From contig CAZOHG010000001.1 of NCBI GenBank assembly GCA_964579725.1, positions 84,683-148,682 on the forward strand: DNA of 64,000 nucleotides. Reading direction: 5' to 3'. The translations under genes and the position numbers were made by a program. Positions 41,801 through 50,439 of the stretch are shown piece by piece. Each line of letters begins with the position of its first letter. Position 1 is the first letter of the stretch. The notes beneath the pieces were generated by a model, which saw only the letters and a list, made by a program, of their open reading frames with translations, was not told where the DNA came from and ran no database searches. This stretch comes from CAZOHG01 sp964579725. GTDB taxonomy: Bacteria; Zhuqueibacterota; JdFR-76; BMS3Abin05.

Positions 41801-44800
41801 TTACGGCGTTTCCACTTTGTTTTTGTACAAGGCCTGGTAGTAAGCTTGAATTAATTGAATAAAATCTTCCGAATAGCCGGCTTTTCTCGCCCGCAAAATA
41901 TCTTCCTGAAGCTGGTCCTTTTGTTGCAAGACCTCCCTGGGAAGTGCACCCGGACGCCGAATCACGTAGGCCTTCCCCGCCTCCGAGCGCCGCTTCCGGC
42001 TGTAGTCGCGCTGGCGGACGGAGCGCTGGGCATCCAACAAACGGGAGAGGATTTTCTGCTGCCGCCGAAGCGTCTCCCGATTCAATTGCCCCATTTCCAG
42101 CCGTTTGGCCACCTCCCCCATGTCTTTGGCCATTTTTTGCAAATCACCCAACACGTTGGAATGCTGACCTGCGTTTTTGCGAAGCTGCTCCAAAGCCTTT
42201 TGCAGAGCGCGCTGCTGCGCCGCCAGGCGCCGCAATCGCCCCTGCTCGCTTTCCGTCAACCGCCCGTTTTTCCCCAACTTGAGACTAAGCTGCAAACTCT
42301 GTTGGTTGATTCCCTGTTGCTGACCGGCCATTTTTTGTAGCTGTCGCAGATACTCCTCCATTCCAACCGAAGAAGAAGCCGCCGCCAAACCCTGCATGGA
42401 TTTTTCAATGTTCAATACCGCCTCGTTCAAGGCACCCATGGCCATCCGCTGCCGCCCAGCCGCGCCCCGCCCGTTGCGTTCCTCCATTTGACGCAGGGCT
42501 TCCTGCATGTTTCCAAGCGCTTTGCCGACAGCTTTCCCAATTTCCGGCGTTACAAAAAAGGTTTTTTGCGAGAGCTGGTAGAGCCCTTTCGTCAGAAGGT
42601 TTAGATTATTGAGCAAGCTGAGTTGCTGTTCAGCAATTTGGTTGAATTTTCGGCTCATGGGCGAAAGTTGCCCGGTTTGTTTCTGCAGCGCTTCCTGCTC
42701 CTTCGAAAGGCGCAACATTTCCGACGACGTGCGCGCCAATTGCTGCATGATTTCGTTTTTCTGCTTGTTGACCAAATTCTTTTTCATCTGGTTCAACATC
42801 GCGCCGAGTTGTTGAAGGCTCTGGTGACTCTGCTGCCCGGATTGCTCCGCTTGGTTTTGTTGTCCCTGAGATAAAGCCGATTGCATTCTCTGCATCGATT
42901 GACCGGCCTCCTGTGCCTTTCCGATCGCCGGATTCATTTTGGCCGCGTGCATGTCCGGAAACTCGGTCATCTCCTTCTGGATTTGTTTTAACTGCTCCCG
43001 AAACCGTTCCGTTTCTTTTCGCAGTTTTTCCTCCAATTGCTTCAAAGCTTGCCGCTCTTGATTGGAAGCGGCTTTTTTCAAAGAGCGATTAATGCTTTGC
43101 TGCCGCTCTGCAAGATTTTCCGCCATTTTCTTCGCCTGATCCAATTTCTGTTCAATTTGAAGCCGCTTCAATAAATTCAGGGTGCGCTCTAACGATTGCT
43201 GAAAATTGTCTTCGCTCATACGGAATTTGTTGGCCGACTGGTTCAGCTTCCGCGGATTCATTTTTTGAAGCGCCTTTTGCAATTCGGCCAATATTTTTTT
43301 CATCTCGGGCGTCAGCACCTCGTTGAACAGTTTCTGGATCTCCATGTATTTTTGAATGGTCTCTTCGCTTACCATGTTGTTTTTTTGCAGGCGATCCATG
43401 GTGGCGTCGAGATTTTTTCGAATCTCGCCGGCTTTTTGGGCAAGGCGCTGTTGCTTTTGGGCCAAATCTTGAAGTTGCTGTTGTTTGGTCCAATTCATCT
43501 TGGGATTGCGTTTCATTTCGCCGGTCACTTTGTCCACCTGCCGGCGCAACTCCTTGCTTTCGCGCACCAATTCTTCCAATTCCTGAACGGACTCGTCCTG
43601 CGCCGCGGTGGTTTCGTGGTAAATTTCGGCCATGGAAGGAAAGCGGGCCAAATACGTTCGTGAGGAAGCGGATTTAAACCCCGAAACGGCATCGTTATCC
43701 CAAACCTTGACAAAATACTCCACAAAATCGCCCGGCAAAAGCTGCAATCCCGTCAACTGCCAGGTGTAATCCATTTGCAATTGCGTCCCTTTTTGCTCGG
43801 CCAGGCTTAAATCAATCGGCACAAAGAAGGTGTCCTGTTGAGTGACCTGTACGGTGTGGTGAACCCTGTAAAAAAGCTTCGCCCCCGAAAATCCAAAATC
43901 GTCTTCCGCCTGAATTTGAAGCGGTAAGATCATTTCCTGCGTCAAATCCACATCCTGCCCGGGCTGTTGAATTTGTACTACCGGCGGCTGATCCGGCACA
44001 ACCGCAATTTTGTACCGAATGGGCTCTGCATTGGTGTACCCCTTTTGATCCCAAAGCCGAATAAAATAGACGTCGTTTTTGTGAATCGTGAATTTCCCGT
44101 GGGCTTCTTGATTTAAAATCCGCAGCGGGAGAACGTTTCGTTTTTGAAAAACAATTTCCGCCTTTTTTAGCGGCTTGCTGGCCTTAATGTGAAGTTTGAC
44201 CCGCGTACCCCGAAGCGCAGTAATTTGTCCCTCATTTTCCTCCAAAAATTTGGGCGAAAGCCCTGTGTAGCGCGGAAAAATCAATTCCGCTTGCAAACTG
44301 CGCACCAACGGGCGCTTTTCGACCGAAACTCGAAAAGGCCGCGTCTTGGCCTTCCCGGCTTTGACGTAATAACTCAGGCTTTCCCGCAAACGCTCCAAAC
44401 GGAAGTGGTACCGCCCGAAGGAGTCGGCGGGCGCCGTTTCCGTGTGGCCTTCTTTTTTGGATTTTTCCTTCCAAAAAATCTGGACGGGACCCCGGTAGGT
44501 ACCGTCAATTGAAACCTTTACCAGGAGTGTGTCTCCCGAGAGGCACTGCCAGTCGCCCGGCGTCACCCGAATGGCCTGGACTGCAAGGGGGCGAAACGGA
44601 CGCGTCGGGTGCGCAAAATGGGACAGACTGGTTTCAAACGATTTGTGAAAAGGAAGAGCCAGCAAGAGCAATCCCAACAAAGCCGTGGCAAAATTCCGGG
44701 CTTGAACGGCAACAGCTCTGCCGGACACCAGTGCCTGAAAATCTTTCGGGCGAATTTTTTCGGATACGGCACTGAGCGAAGCTTCGGCCAATTCTGGCGA

Positions 44801-45193
44801 GTAATTTTCGCGGTTGTTTTCAATCTCCCGAAAAATTTGCAGGGCATCTACCAACGAATCCTTGACGTCAGGAAAGGCCTCGCCGATTTCCGTTGCCAGG
44901 TGGTCGGTGCTACCGGCGCCCTTTAAAATGAACCGATTTCCCGAGAAAAGAAACTGCCGAATGAAACAGAAAATTCCGATCGCAGCTCCGAAGCCGAGCA
45001 AAATTTGCCGGGGCAAAGGCGGCAGAAAAAGGATCGATTCAACGACTAAAAGGGCGAGTACGAGAACGGTTCCACAAGCCAAAAAACGAAACAAGCCCGA
45101 AATAATTTGCACGCGGCGCTTTTTTCGACCGTAAGCTCTTATTTTTTCAACAATCGCTCGATAGCTTGGGGATTTTTGTCCATTTTCTCGCAT
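41801..45193 (-). CDS. Giant DUF4175-family membrane protein with long Gln-rich coiled coil
   Basis: A 1130-residue protein. Two or three hydrophobic segments lie near the N-terminus (about 29-54, 60-80 and 168-184). A periplasmic region of beta domains with repeated sugar-binding-like folds follows (about 200-540). A coiled coil of more than 500 residues rich in Gln, Leu, Lys and Met occupies about 560-1070, for example QQQLQDLAQKQQRLAQKAGE. This is the layout of DUF4175 proteins, found with DUF4159 and TPR proteins. The role is unknown; an envelope-spanning or scaffold function is inference. A candidate promoter lies at 45254-45281. Confidence 0.88.
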   Translation of the reverse strand: MRENGQKSPSYRAIVEKIRAYGRKKRRVQIISGLFRFLACGTVLVLALLVVESILFLPPLPRQILLGFGAAIGIFCFIRQFLFSGNRFILKGAGSTDHLATEIGEAFPDVKDSLVDALQIFREIENNRENYSPELAEASLSAVSEKIRPKDFQALVSGRAVAVQARNFATALLGLLLLALPFHKSFETSLSHFAHPTRPFRPLAVQAIRVTPGDWQCLSGDTLLVKVSIDGTYRGPVQIFWKEKSKKEGHTETAPADSFGRYHFRLERLRESLSYYVKAGKAKTRPFRVSVEKRPLVRSLQAELIFPRYTGLSPKFLEENEGQITALRGTRVKLHIKASKPLKKAEIVFQKRNVLPLRILNQEAHGKFTIHKNDVYFIRLWDQKGYTNAEPIRYKIAVVPDQPPVVQIQQPGQDVDLTQEMILPLQIQAEDDFGFSGAKLFYRVHHTVQVTQQDTFFVPIDLSLAEQKGTQLQMDYTWQLTGLQLLPGDFVEYFVKVWDNDAVSGFKSASSRTYLARFPSMAEIYHETTAAQDESVQELEELVRESKELRRQVDKVTGEMKRNPKMNWTKQQQLQDLAQKQQRLAQKAGEIRKNLDATMDRLQKNNMVSEETIQKYMEIQKLFNEVLTPEMKKILAELQKALQKMNPRKLNQSANKFRMSEDNFQQSLERTLNLLKRLQIEQKLDQAKKMAENLAERQQSINRSLKKAASNQERQALKQLEEKLRKETERFREQLKQIQKEMTEFPDMHAAKMNPAIGKAQEAGQSMQRMQSALSQGQQNQAEQSGQQSHQSLQQLGAMLNQMKKNLVNKQKNEIMQQLARTSSEMLRLSKEQEALQKQTGQLSPMSRKFNQIAEQQLSLLNNLNLLTKGLYQLSQKTFFVTPEIGKAVGKALGNMQEALRQMEERNGRGAAGRQRMAMGALNEAVLNIEKSMQGLAAASSSVGMEEYLRQLQKMAGQQQGINQQSLQLSLKLGKNGRLTESEQGRLRRLAAQQRALQKALEQLRKNAGQHSNVLGDLQKMAKDMGEVAKRLEMGQLNRETLRRQQKILSRLLDAQRSVRQRDYSRKRRSEAGKAYVIRRPGALPREVLQQKDQLQEDILRARKAGYSEDFIQLIQAYYQALYKNKVETP

Positions 45194-45253
45194 AGAGGCC
45201 TGTTACCTATTGGGAAGTTTTTATTAAAATCTACCGCTTTTTTTAAATCCGAA

Positions 45254-45281
45254 AAAATATTTGGACGATTTGGCCAGTCAA
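45254..45281 (-). promoter_or_regulatory. Candidate promoter for the DUF4175 unit
   Basis: On the minus strand TTGACT (45276-45281) and TATTTT (45254-45259) are 16 bp apart, about 60 bp before the DUF4175 ATG, inside a 268-nt gap that I otherwise cannot explain. Confidence 0.45.
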
Positions 45282-45461
45282 TTGGGTGTCAAACAAATCG
45301 TTCCGATTCAAAACCCAAAAGTAAAGAGAGCAAAACTCTTCACAGAAACGCTCTTGCCTTTTTGACTCCGAAACTTTTCTTCTACCGGCCAAGATTGGGA
45401 ACGAATTTTATTCAACCGGCCGGTTTTCGGAAATTGCTCTTTTATCCGGCGCACGAAATGC

Positions 45462-46130
45462 CTAATGAAACAAGGCCCAGATGACAATGTTAACCCCCAT
45501 TTTCAATGCCTGAACCCGAACGGGCTCGGGATCGTGGTGAACATTCGGGTCCGCCCAGCCGTCTGAAATATTGGTATTGTACGTGTAGTACACCACCATT
45601 CGACCGTTGTAAAAAATCCCGTAGCCGTGCGGCGGCCCCGGGTAGTGCTCGTGGGTTTTGGGCAATCCGTTTGGAAACTGAAAATGAATGTGGTAAATGG
45701 TGTGCGAAAAGGGCAATTCCACCAATTTTTTATTCGGGAAAACCTTTTTGATTTCACGGCGGAAATACTTGTCCATGCCGTAATCGTCGTCTGCGTAGAG
45801 AAAACCGCCGTGCGTTAAATACTCGCGCAGACGCCGTACTTCCGGTTCCGAAAAGACGATGTTTCCGTGTCCCGTTAAGTAAAGAATGGGGTACGAAAAC
45901 AACTTTTCGTCCGTAAGTTTGACGCGCGCCTCCGTGTTGGCTACGCGCATTCCGGTTTCGTGCGAAAGAAAGCGCAGCAAATTGGGAATGACCGAGGGGT
46001 CGTTGTACCAATCGCCTCCGCCCTGGTACCACACGCGCGCAATTGTAAACGGTCTTGAAGGTTCGGCTCCCCGAGTCTGTATTGGAAGAGCCAAAAGCAC
46101 AATCCCCAAAAACAATGTGGTGAGTTTCAT
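45462..46130 (-). CDS. DUF4159 domain protein, secreted
   Basis: A 222-residue protein with a signal peptide (LTTLFLGIVLLALPIQTRG) and one DUF4159 domain. The domain has FTIARVWYQGGGDWYNDPS, then PILYLTGHGNIVFSEPEVRR, YLTHGGFLYADDDYGMD and FPNGLPKTHEHYPGPPHGYG. The fold is thought to resemble class-I glutamine amidotransferases, without the catalytic Cys. DUF4159 proteins co-occur with DUF4175 and TPR genes. It starts at the ATG at 46130, immediately after the DUF456 stop. Confidence 0.9.
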   Translation of the reverse strand: MKLTTLFLGIVLLALPIQTRGAEPSRPFTIARVWYQGGGDWYNDPSVIPNLLRFLSHETGMRVANTEARVKLTDEKLFSYPILYLTGHGNIVFSEPEVRRLREYLTHGGFLYADDDYGMDKYFRREIKKVFPNKKLVELPFSHTIYHIHFQFPNGLPKTHEHYPGPPHGYGIFYNGRMVVYYTYNTNISDGWADPNVHHDPEPVRVQALKMGVNIVIWALFH

Positions 46131-46131
46131 T

Positions 46132-46635
46132 TCAAAAAGCCCGAATAAGAACGACCACAAGCATGCCGATGGCCGTAAGAATTTTCAACATCTTCCCCCC
46201 GAGAGCACCTAAAAACGCCCCCCAGCCGGCTTTCAAGGCCCGGTGGGCATCCCTTTGGGAGAGTAGCTCCAACACAAAGGCTCCGACAAAAGCCCCGGCA
46301 AAAGCGCCCACAAAGGTACCGATCGGCGGAAACAAGGGCGTCCAATAGATGGCCCCGAGAAAACCGCCCAACAGGGCTCCCCACATTCCCCAGGCGGAGG
46401 AGCCGTATTTCCGGGCGGCCAGAGCGCCGAAGAAAAATTCAATCCCCTCCACAACCAAAGAAATAGCCAACAAAATACCGACAAATTCCAACGTCACCGG
46501 TCGGAACCCCGTTGCCCACCCGTAAATGAATGAATCCAAAACAATGACAAATGTTCCCGGGATTCCAAAGGGAATCACGGCCAAACCGGCAAACAACACC
46601 AGTACAAAGACGACACTTCCCAAAATGTGTCCCAT
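46132..46635 (-). CDS. DUF456 family membrane protein
   Basis: A 167-residue, strongly hydrophobic protein with about four to five membrane segments and a glycine-rich helix-packing stretch (WGALLGGFLGAIYW and GTFVGAFAGAFVGAFVLELL). The order GIPGTFVIVLDSFIYGWATGF then EGIEFFFGALAARKYG is typical of DUF456. Function unknown. It follows the 5'-nucleotidase gene by 12 nt and directly precedes the DUF4159 gene, so it is cotranscribed with both. Confidence 0.88.
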   Translation of the reverse strand: MGHILGSVVFVLVLFAGLAVIPFGIPGTFVIVLDSFIYGWATGFRPVTLEFVGILLAISLVVEGIEFFFGALAARKYGSSAWGMWGALLGGFLGAIYWTPLFPPIGTFVGAFAGAFVGAFVLELLSQRDAHRALKAGWGAFLGALGGKMLKILTAIGMLVVVLIRAF

Positions 46636-46647
46636 CGGGTGGATTCC

Positions 46648-48168
46648 TTACCGCTTTTTGCCCCGAGGCGCGACGTCAACAATACGGCCGTCCACCCGGC
46701 TGACAATCACTTTTTGCTTTTCCGCCGCCTGAATCATAATATCCCGATCCATTCCGTTAAGGCGCGTCAACGGATGGTTTTTCGGCGGAATTCCGAAATT
46801 TCGGTACATTTGTGCCGCCAAAAAATTGTTCGTGCACACCGAGTAGGTTCGATCGGGGTTCAAGGGTTTTCCGCCCACCCAAACCGTCAACACACGATGC
46901 CCCACCGGCTTGCGCGAATCGTAGGTAAATTTCAGTCCCGAAACCTGCAGGAACTCCCCTTTTCCGTTGACATTTGTCTCTAAAATTCGCCGCAATTCTC
47001 TGCCAGTAACGTTAAACGTAACAAAATAGTTGCCAAAGGGATTAATTTCCCAGAAGTCCCGCTTGCGAATCGGCCCGGCGTACACATTTTTCCGGAGGCC
47101 ACCGCTGTTCATAAAAGCCACGTCCGTTCCGGCGTACGTTCGCATGACATCAGCTTCCCAATCACCCAAATTGGACTCGCTACGCTCATTGCCGCGAATC
47201 CAGTTGGTCTTCAGTTGAGCGATCACGACATCCAACTGCTTCGAAACCTGCTGTTCCAACTCCGCCACCTTTTTGGCCACCACGGGGTTCGGCCGGATGG
47301 AATCGGTCAGCACAGGGATTAATTTTTCATTGTAGCGCACAATGGTGTCGCGCGCAGTGTCCACCCAGAGGTCTAATTTACCCAAATAGGAACCGTGAGC
47401 TCCCGCCTGACAAATAATAGTCCCGTTTACAATTTTCGGGCGTTTCAGTACCGTGTGGCTGTGTCCGCCAATAATGACCGCGATTCCGGGGACATTGGCC
47501 GCCAGCTCTTCGTCACGGTGCACCCCCATGTGACTGACCACTACGATCAAATCCACCGAATCGCGAATGACACGCCGGTATTTTTCAACCGACTTTTCCG
47601 GGGACAAAATTTTCAGCCCGCGAACATTTTTGGGCAGGGTTAAGCCCAGCAAATCGGGTGTAATGACGCCAATAAACCCGATTCGCACGCCGTCCACCTT
47701 TTTAATCAGGTAGGGACGCACAAAAAGGCGGCCGTTTTCTTTGTCAAAAATATTGGCGGAAATGACCGGTATTTTCAGCAATTTTAGTTCGTTGGTGAGG
47801 CGATCGCGACCGTAATCGAATTCATGATTTCCCAGGGTAAAAACATCAGGACGCATGAGGTTCAGCATCTCAATTTGGGACATCCCTCGGCTAAGCGTGG
47901 AAATCGGTGTTCCCTGAAACTCGTCGCCTGCGTGGACAGTCACTACCCAGGGTTTTCCCTGACCGTATTTTTCAAGATAGGCTTTCAGTGCCGCGGCCCC
48001 ACCGATTCGAATCGTCTTTCCCCGGCGTTTGTAGACTTTTGGCATATTTTGAGCATGAAAATCATTCCAATGTAAAATGCGAATATGTTCGGCGGCCAGC
48101 AATCCGGTGGTGAACACAAACAAAAGGACCAACGCGCCGAAAAATTGGGTGATTCTTTTCACAATCAT
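46648..48168 (-). CDS. Secreted 5'-nucleotidase/2',3'-cyclic phosphodiesterase family protein (UshA/CpdB-like)
   Basis: A 506-residue exported metallophosphatase. A signal peptide (FGALVLLFVFTTGLLAA) precedes the dinuclear-metal core: ILHWNDFHAQ, TVHAGDEFQGT, FTLGNHEFDYG, VVVSHMGVHRDEE and IIGGHSHTVL. The C-terminal substrate domain starts near 330 and carries SNLGDWEADVMR, FMNSGGLRKN and NPFGNYFVTFNVTG. It would release nucleosides or phosphate from nucleotides in the periplasm. This fits the tdk/nupC/punA salvage genes elsewhere in the window (inference). I use the ATG at 48168, which places the signal at the N-terminus. Confidence 0.92.
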   Translation of the reverse strand: MIVKRITQFFGALVLLFVFTTGLLAAEHIRILHWNDFHAQNMPKVYKRRGKTIRIGGAAALKAYLEKYGQGKPWVVTVHAGDEFQGTPISTLSRGMSQIEMLNLMRPDVFTLGNHEFDYGRDRLTNELKLLKIPVISANIFDKENGRLFVRPYLIKKVDGVRIGFIGVITPDLLGLTLPKNVRGLKILSPEKSVEKYRRVIRDSVDLIVVVSHMGVHRDEELAANVPGIAVIIGGHSHTVLKRPKIVNGTIICQAGAHGSYLGKLDLWVDTARDTIVRYNEKLIPVLTDSIRPNPVVAKKVAELEQQVSKQLDVVIAQLKTNWIRGNERSESNLGDWEADVMRTYAGTDVAFMNSGGLRKNVYAGPIRKRDFWEINPFGNYFVTFNVTGRELRRILETNVNGKGEFLQVSGLKFTYDSRKPVGHRVLTVWVGGKPLNPDRTYSVCTNNFLAAQMYRNFGIPPKNHPLTRLNGMDRDIMIQAAEKQKVIVSRVDGRIVDVAPRGKKR

Positions 48169-48254
48169 TTTAGCTTTTTCCTTTCCAAAAACAACAATGT
48201 GGAGCGCCAACCCCACATTAAATCAACCGGTGATTTGACCGAAGAGCGGTGTTG

Positions 48255-49559
48255 CTAAAAATGCTTCATTTTGACGTCAATGTACACATTTTTGCGAAGG
48301 CTTTTCACCCACTTCTGAAATTCTCGATTGCGTTTTCGGGCGAGGGCAAATTGCTCAATCTGCTCCCAATCTTTGTCCAATGTCAACTTTCCCCCTTCAC
48401 GCCGATCGTTCATTTTCAAAATGTGGTAGCCAAAACGTGTTTTAAAGGGCTCACTTACCTCTCCAACCTTAAGGGTTTCAGCCACGGCACGAAATTCTTT
48501 AACCTTGAGCTGGTCCAATTGAAACCAACCCAATTCGCCCCCTTTTTCACGGGTGGTTTTGTCGTCGGAATATTTCTTGGCCAGCTCGACAAAATTTTCA
48601 CCTGCCTTTGCCCTTTTGTAAAGTTCCTTAATCTGCTTGACGACGGCAAGTTCGTCCTGCTGCGTGGGCGCCACCCGAATCAAAATGTGACGCACGTGGA
48701 TTTTTTCCCCCTTGCGTTCCAGAAGCTGAATAATGTGGTAGCCGAATTGTGTTTCCACCACATCGGAAATTTGCCCCGGTTTCAAATTGAAAGCAATCTC
48801 TTCAAACGGCTTAACCAGATCGCCCCGTTTGACAAAACCCAAATCGCCTCCGTTGGCGGCTGAGCCGGGATCCTCGGAATATTTTTTTGCCATTTCGGCA
48901 AAATCGGCGCCCTCTTTTATTTTTTGGAGAATAGCTTCCGCCCGGTCGTAGGCTTCCTTTTTGGCAGCCGGACTGGGTTTGACGGTTAGCAAAATGTGAC
49001 TGAGGTTAACGCGCGTTCCCTGTACGGGTAAACTGTCCTTCATTGTGCGATAAAATTGCTCCACCTCGGGCCGCGAAATGTGAATCTTCTGGAATTGCTG
49101 CTGTTGAAGTTTGTCCACCAGCATTCGATTTTTGACATCTTCCCGAAAACGGCGTTTTATTTTGCTGAGCGAGCCCCCAAAATACTCTTCTACCTTTTGT
49201 TGGGAACCCATTTGTTGAATCCACTGCTGCACCTGATTGTCCAACGCCTGGTCAACCTGACTGTCGTCCACTTCAATACTGTCCTCTTGAGCCTTCTGAA
49301 GCAAAATTTTCTGCACAATGAGATTTTCCAGAACCTGTTTTTTCAGAGCCTTTAATTTTTCGGGGTTTTTCTGCAGGTCAATTCCCATCTGCAGGGCCGT
49401 TTGAATCGTGTACTGATTCACCTCCGAGCGAAGGACTACCTGATTTCCCACAATAGCGGCAATTCCGTCCACAATCTGTTCCTGCTGCTGAGCCTTCAGC
49501 GGTGAAAAAATCCCCAAAAGACCGAAAAGGATTAAAACCAATCCCGATTTACTTTTCAA
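48255..49559 (-). CDS. surA: SurA-type periplasmic chaperone/peptidyl-prolyl isomerase
   Basis: A 434-residue exported protein: signal peptide (LVLILFGLLGIFSPLKAQ), then a SurA_N-type helical domain starting VDGIAAIVGNQVVLRSEV. Two parvulin domains follow, at about 185-285 (NLSHILLTVK, ending TQFGYHIIQLLERK) and about 287-388 (HVRHILIRVA, ending TRFGYHILKMNDR). SurA escorts outer-membrane proteins through the periplasm. It is the last of three consecutive parvulin-type genes, whose ends overlap by about 10 nt each. Confidence 0.92.
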   Translation of the reverse strand: MKSKSGLVLILFGLLGIFSPLKAQQQEQIVDGIAAIVGNQVVLRSEVNQYTIQTALQMGIDLQKNPEKLKALKKQVLENLIVQKILLQKAQEDSIEVDDSQVDQALDNQVQQWIQQMGSQQKVEEYFGGSLSKIKRRFREDVKNRMLVDKLQQQQFQKIHISRPEVEQFYRTMKDSLPVQGTRVNLSHILLTVKPSPAAKKEAYDRAEAILQKIKEGADFAEMAKKYSEDPGSAANGGDLGFVKRGDLVKPFEEIAFNLKPGQISDVVETQFGYHIIQLLERKGEKIHVRHILIRVAPTQQDELAVVKQIKELYKRAKAGENFVELAKKYSDDKTTREKGGELGWFQLDQLKVKEFRAVAETLKVGEVSEPFKTRFGYHILKMNDRREGGKLTLDKDWEQIEQFALARKRNREFQKWVKSLRKNVYIDVKMKHF

Positions 49560-50439
49560 AGCCCTTTCCCTTCCTTTCTCGATGACTGGAATCCACCGAC
49601 GCCGACTCCAGTGCCTTTAAATTGACAACGACTTTCTGTTTCCTTTTTAATTCGTTCAAAAGTCGATGGTAAAGATCCCTTTCTTTTTCCTGCTGTAAAA
49701 GCGCTTCAATTTTCGGACGAACCTCGTCCAGTGTCCGCTGGGAGCCCGCCGGTTGAACGTCTAACACGTGAATCACCACAAATCCACCGGCCGTTTTCAA
49801 GGGACCCACGGTTCGCCCCTTTTTTACCTTCCGAATCTTTTTCGCGAACACCGCCGGAATCTGATCCCGAGGAATCAACCCCGTGTCCTTCATTTCCACG
49901 GGTCGAAGGCTTGAGTCCGAAGCCACTTCTTTCGGTTTTTGACCCCGTTTCAAAGCGGCTACAGCGAAGGTTGCCTTTTTCTGCGACGTAAAAATAAGGT
50001 ACACCAAATGGATTTCGTCCCGATTGCGAATAAAACTACCCCTATTCGCCTGGTAGTAGGCTTGCACAGCCGAATCGGAAACCACCGGTTTTTCCGGAAA
50101 TGTCTGTTCCAACAGCTTGTTGGCCAAAAGGGAGCGCTTAACGCGTTTCAATTCCCGTTGGATTTCCGGCAATTTGTCCAGTCCGCGTCGGCGCGCCTCG
50201 AGGTAAAGCAACTCTGTGTTGACCCACCGGCGCGTGTAGTTTTTCTTTTCGTCCAGCGTAATACTTTTGGAAAGATTCCGCGGCACCTCCCGCTCCACAT
50301 CTTCCCGAAAAAGCCGCTCCCCCCCCACCTGGGCTACAGGTACTTCCTGGGTACCCGGGCGAGAACAGAAAACCCACACAAGACCTACCAACAAAACACT
50401 CCCCCCAATCAGACCAAGTGGTCTCGGGTTAAATTTCAT
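49549..50439 (-). CDS. Membrane-anchored parvulin-type (PpiC/PrsA-like) folding factor
   Basis: A 296-residue protein with an N-terminal hydrophobic segment (LIGGSVLLVGLVWVFC). The Cys could be lipidated, though the Phe before it is unusual for a lipobox, so it may be a plain anchor. The body has a SurA/PrsA-like N-terminal helical region (VAQVGGERLFREDVERE) and a weak single parvulin domain (about 140-245, EIHLVYLIFTSQKKA to GGFVVIHVLDV). Active-site residues are poorly preserved, so a chaperone role is at least as likely as isomerase activity. It overlaps both neighbours. Confidence 0.82.
   Translation of the reverse strand: MKFNPRPLGLIGGSVLLVGLVWVFCSRPGTQEVPVAQVGGERLFREDVEREVPRNLSKSITLDEKKNYTRRWVNTELLYLEARRRGLDKLPEIQRELKRVKRSLLANKLLEQTFPEKPVVSDSAVQAYYQANRGSFIRNRDEIHLVYLIFTSQKKATFAVAALKRGQKPKEVASDSSLRPVEMKDTGLIPRDQIPAVFAKKIRKVKKGRTVGPLKTAGGFVVIHVLDVQPAGSQRTLDEVRPKIEALLQQEKERDLYHRLLNELKRKQKVVVNLKALESASVDSSHRERKGKGFEK

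Noticed and set aside
45107..45484. Plus-strand open frame spanning the gap between DUF4175 and DUF4159
   Set aside because: Overlaps the 5' end of the DUF4175 gene and lacks a ribosome binding site; composition looks random.
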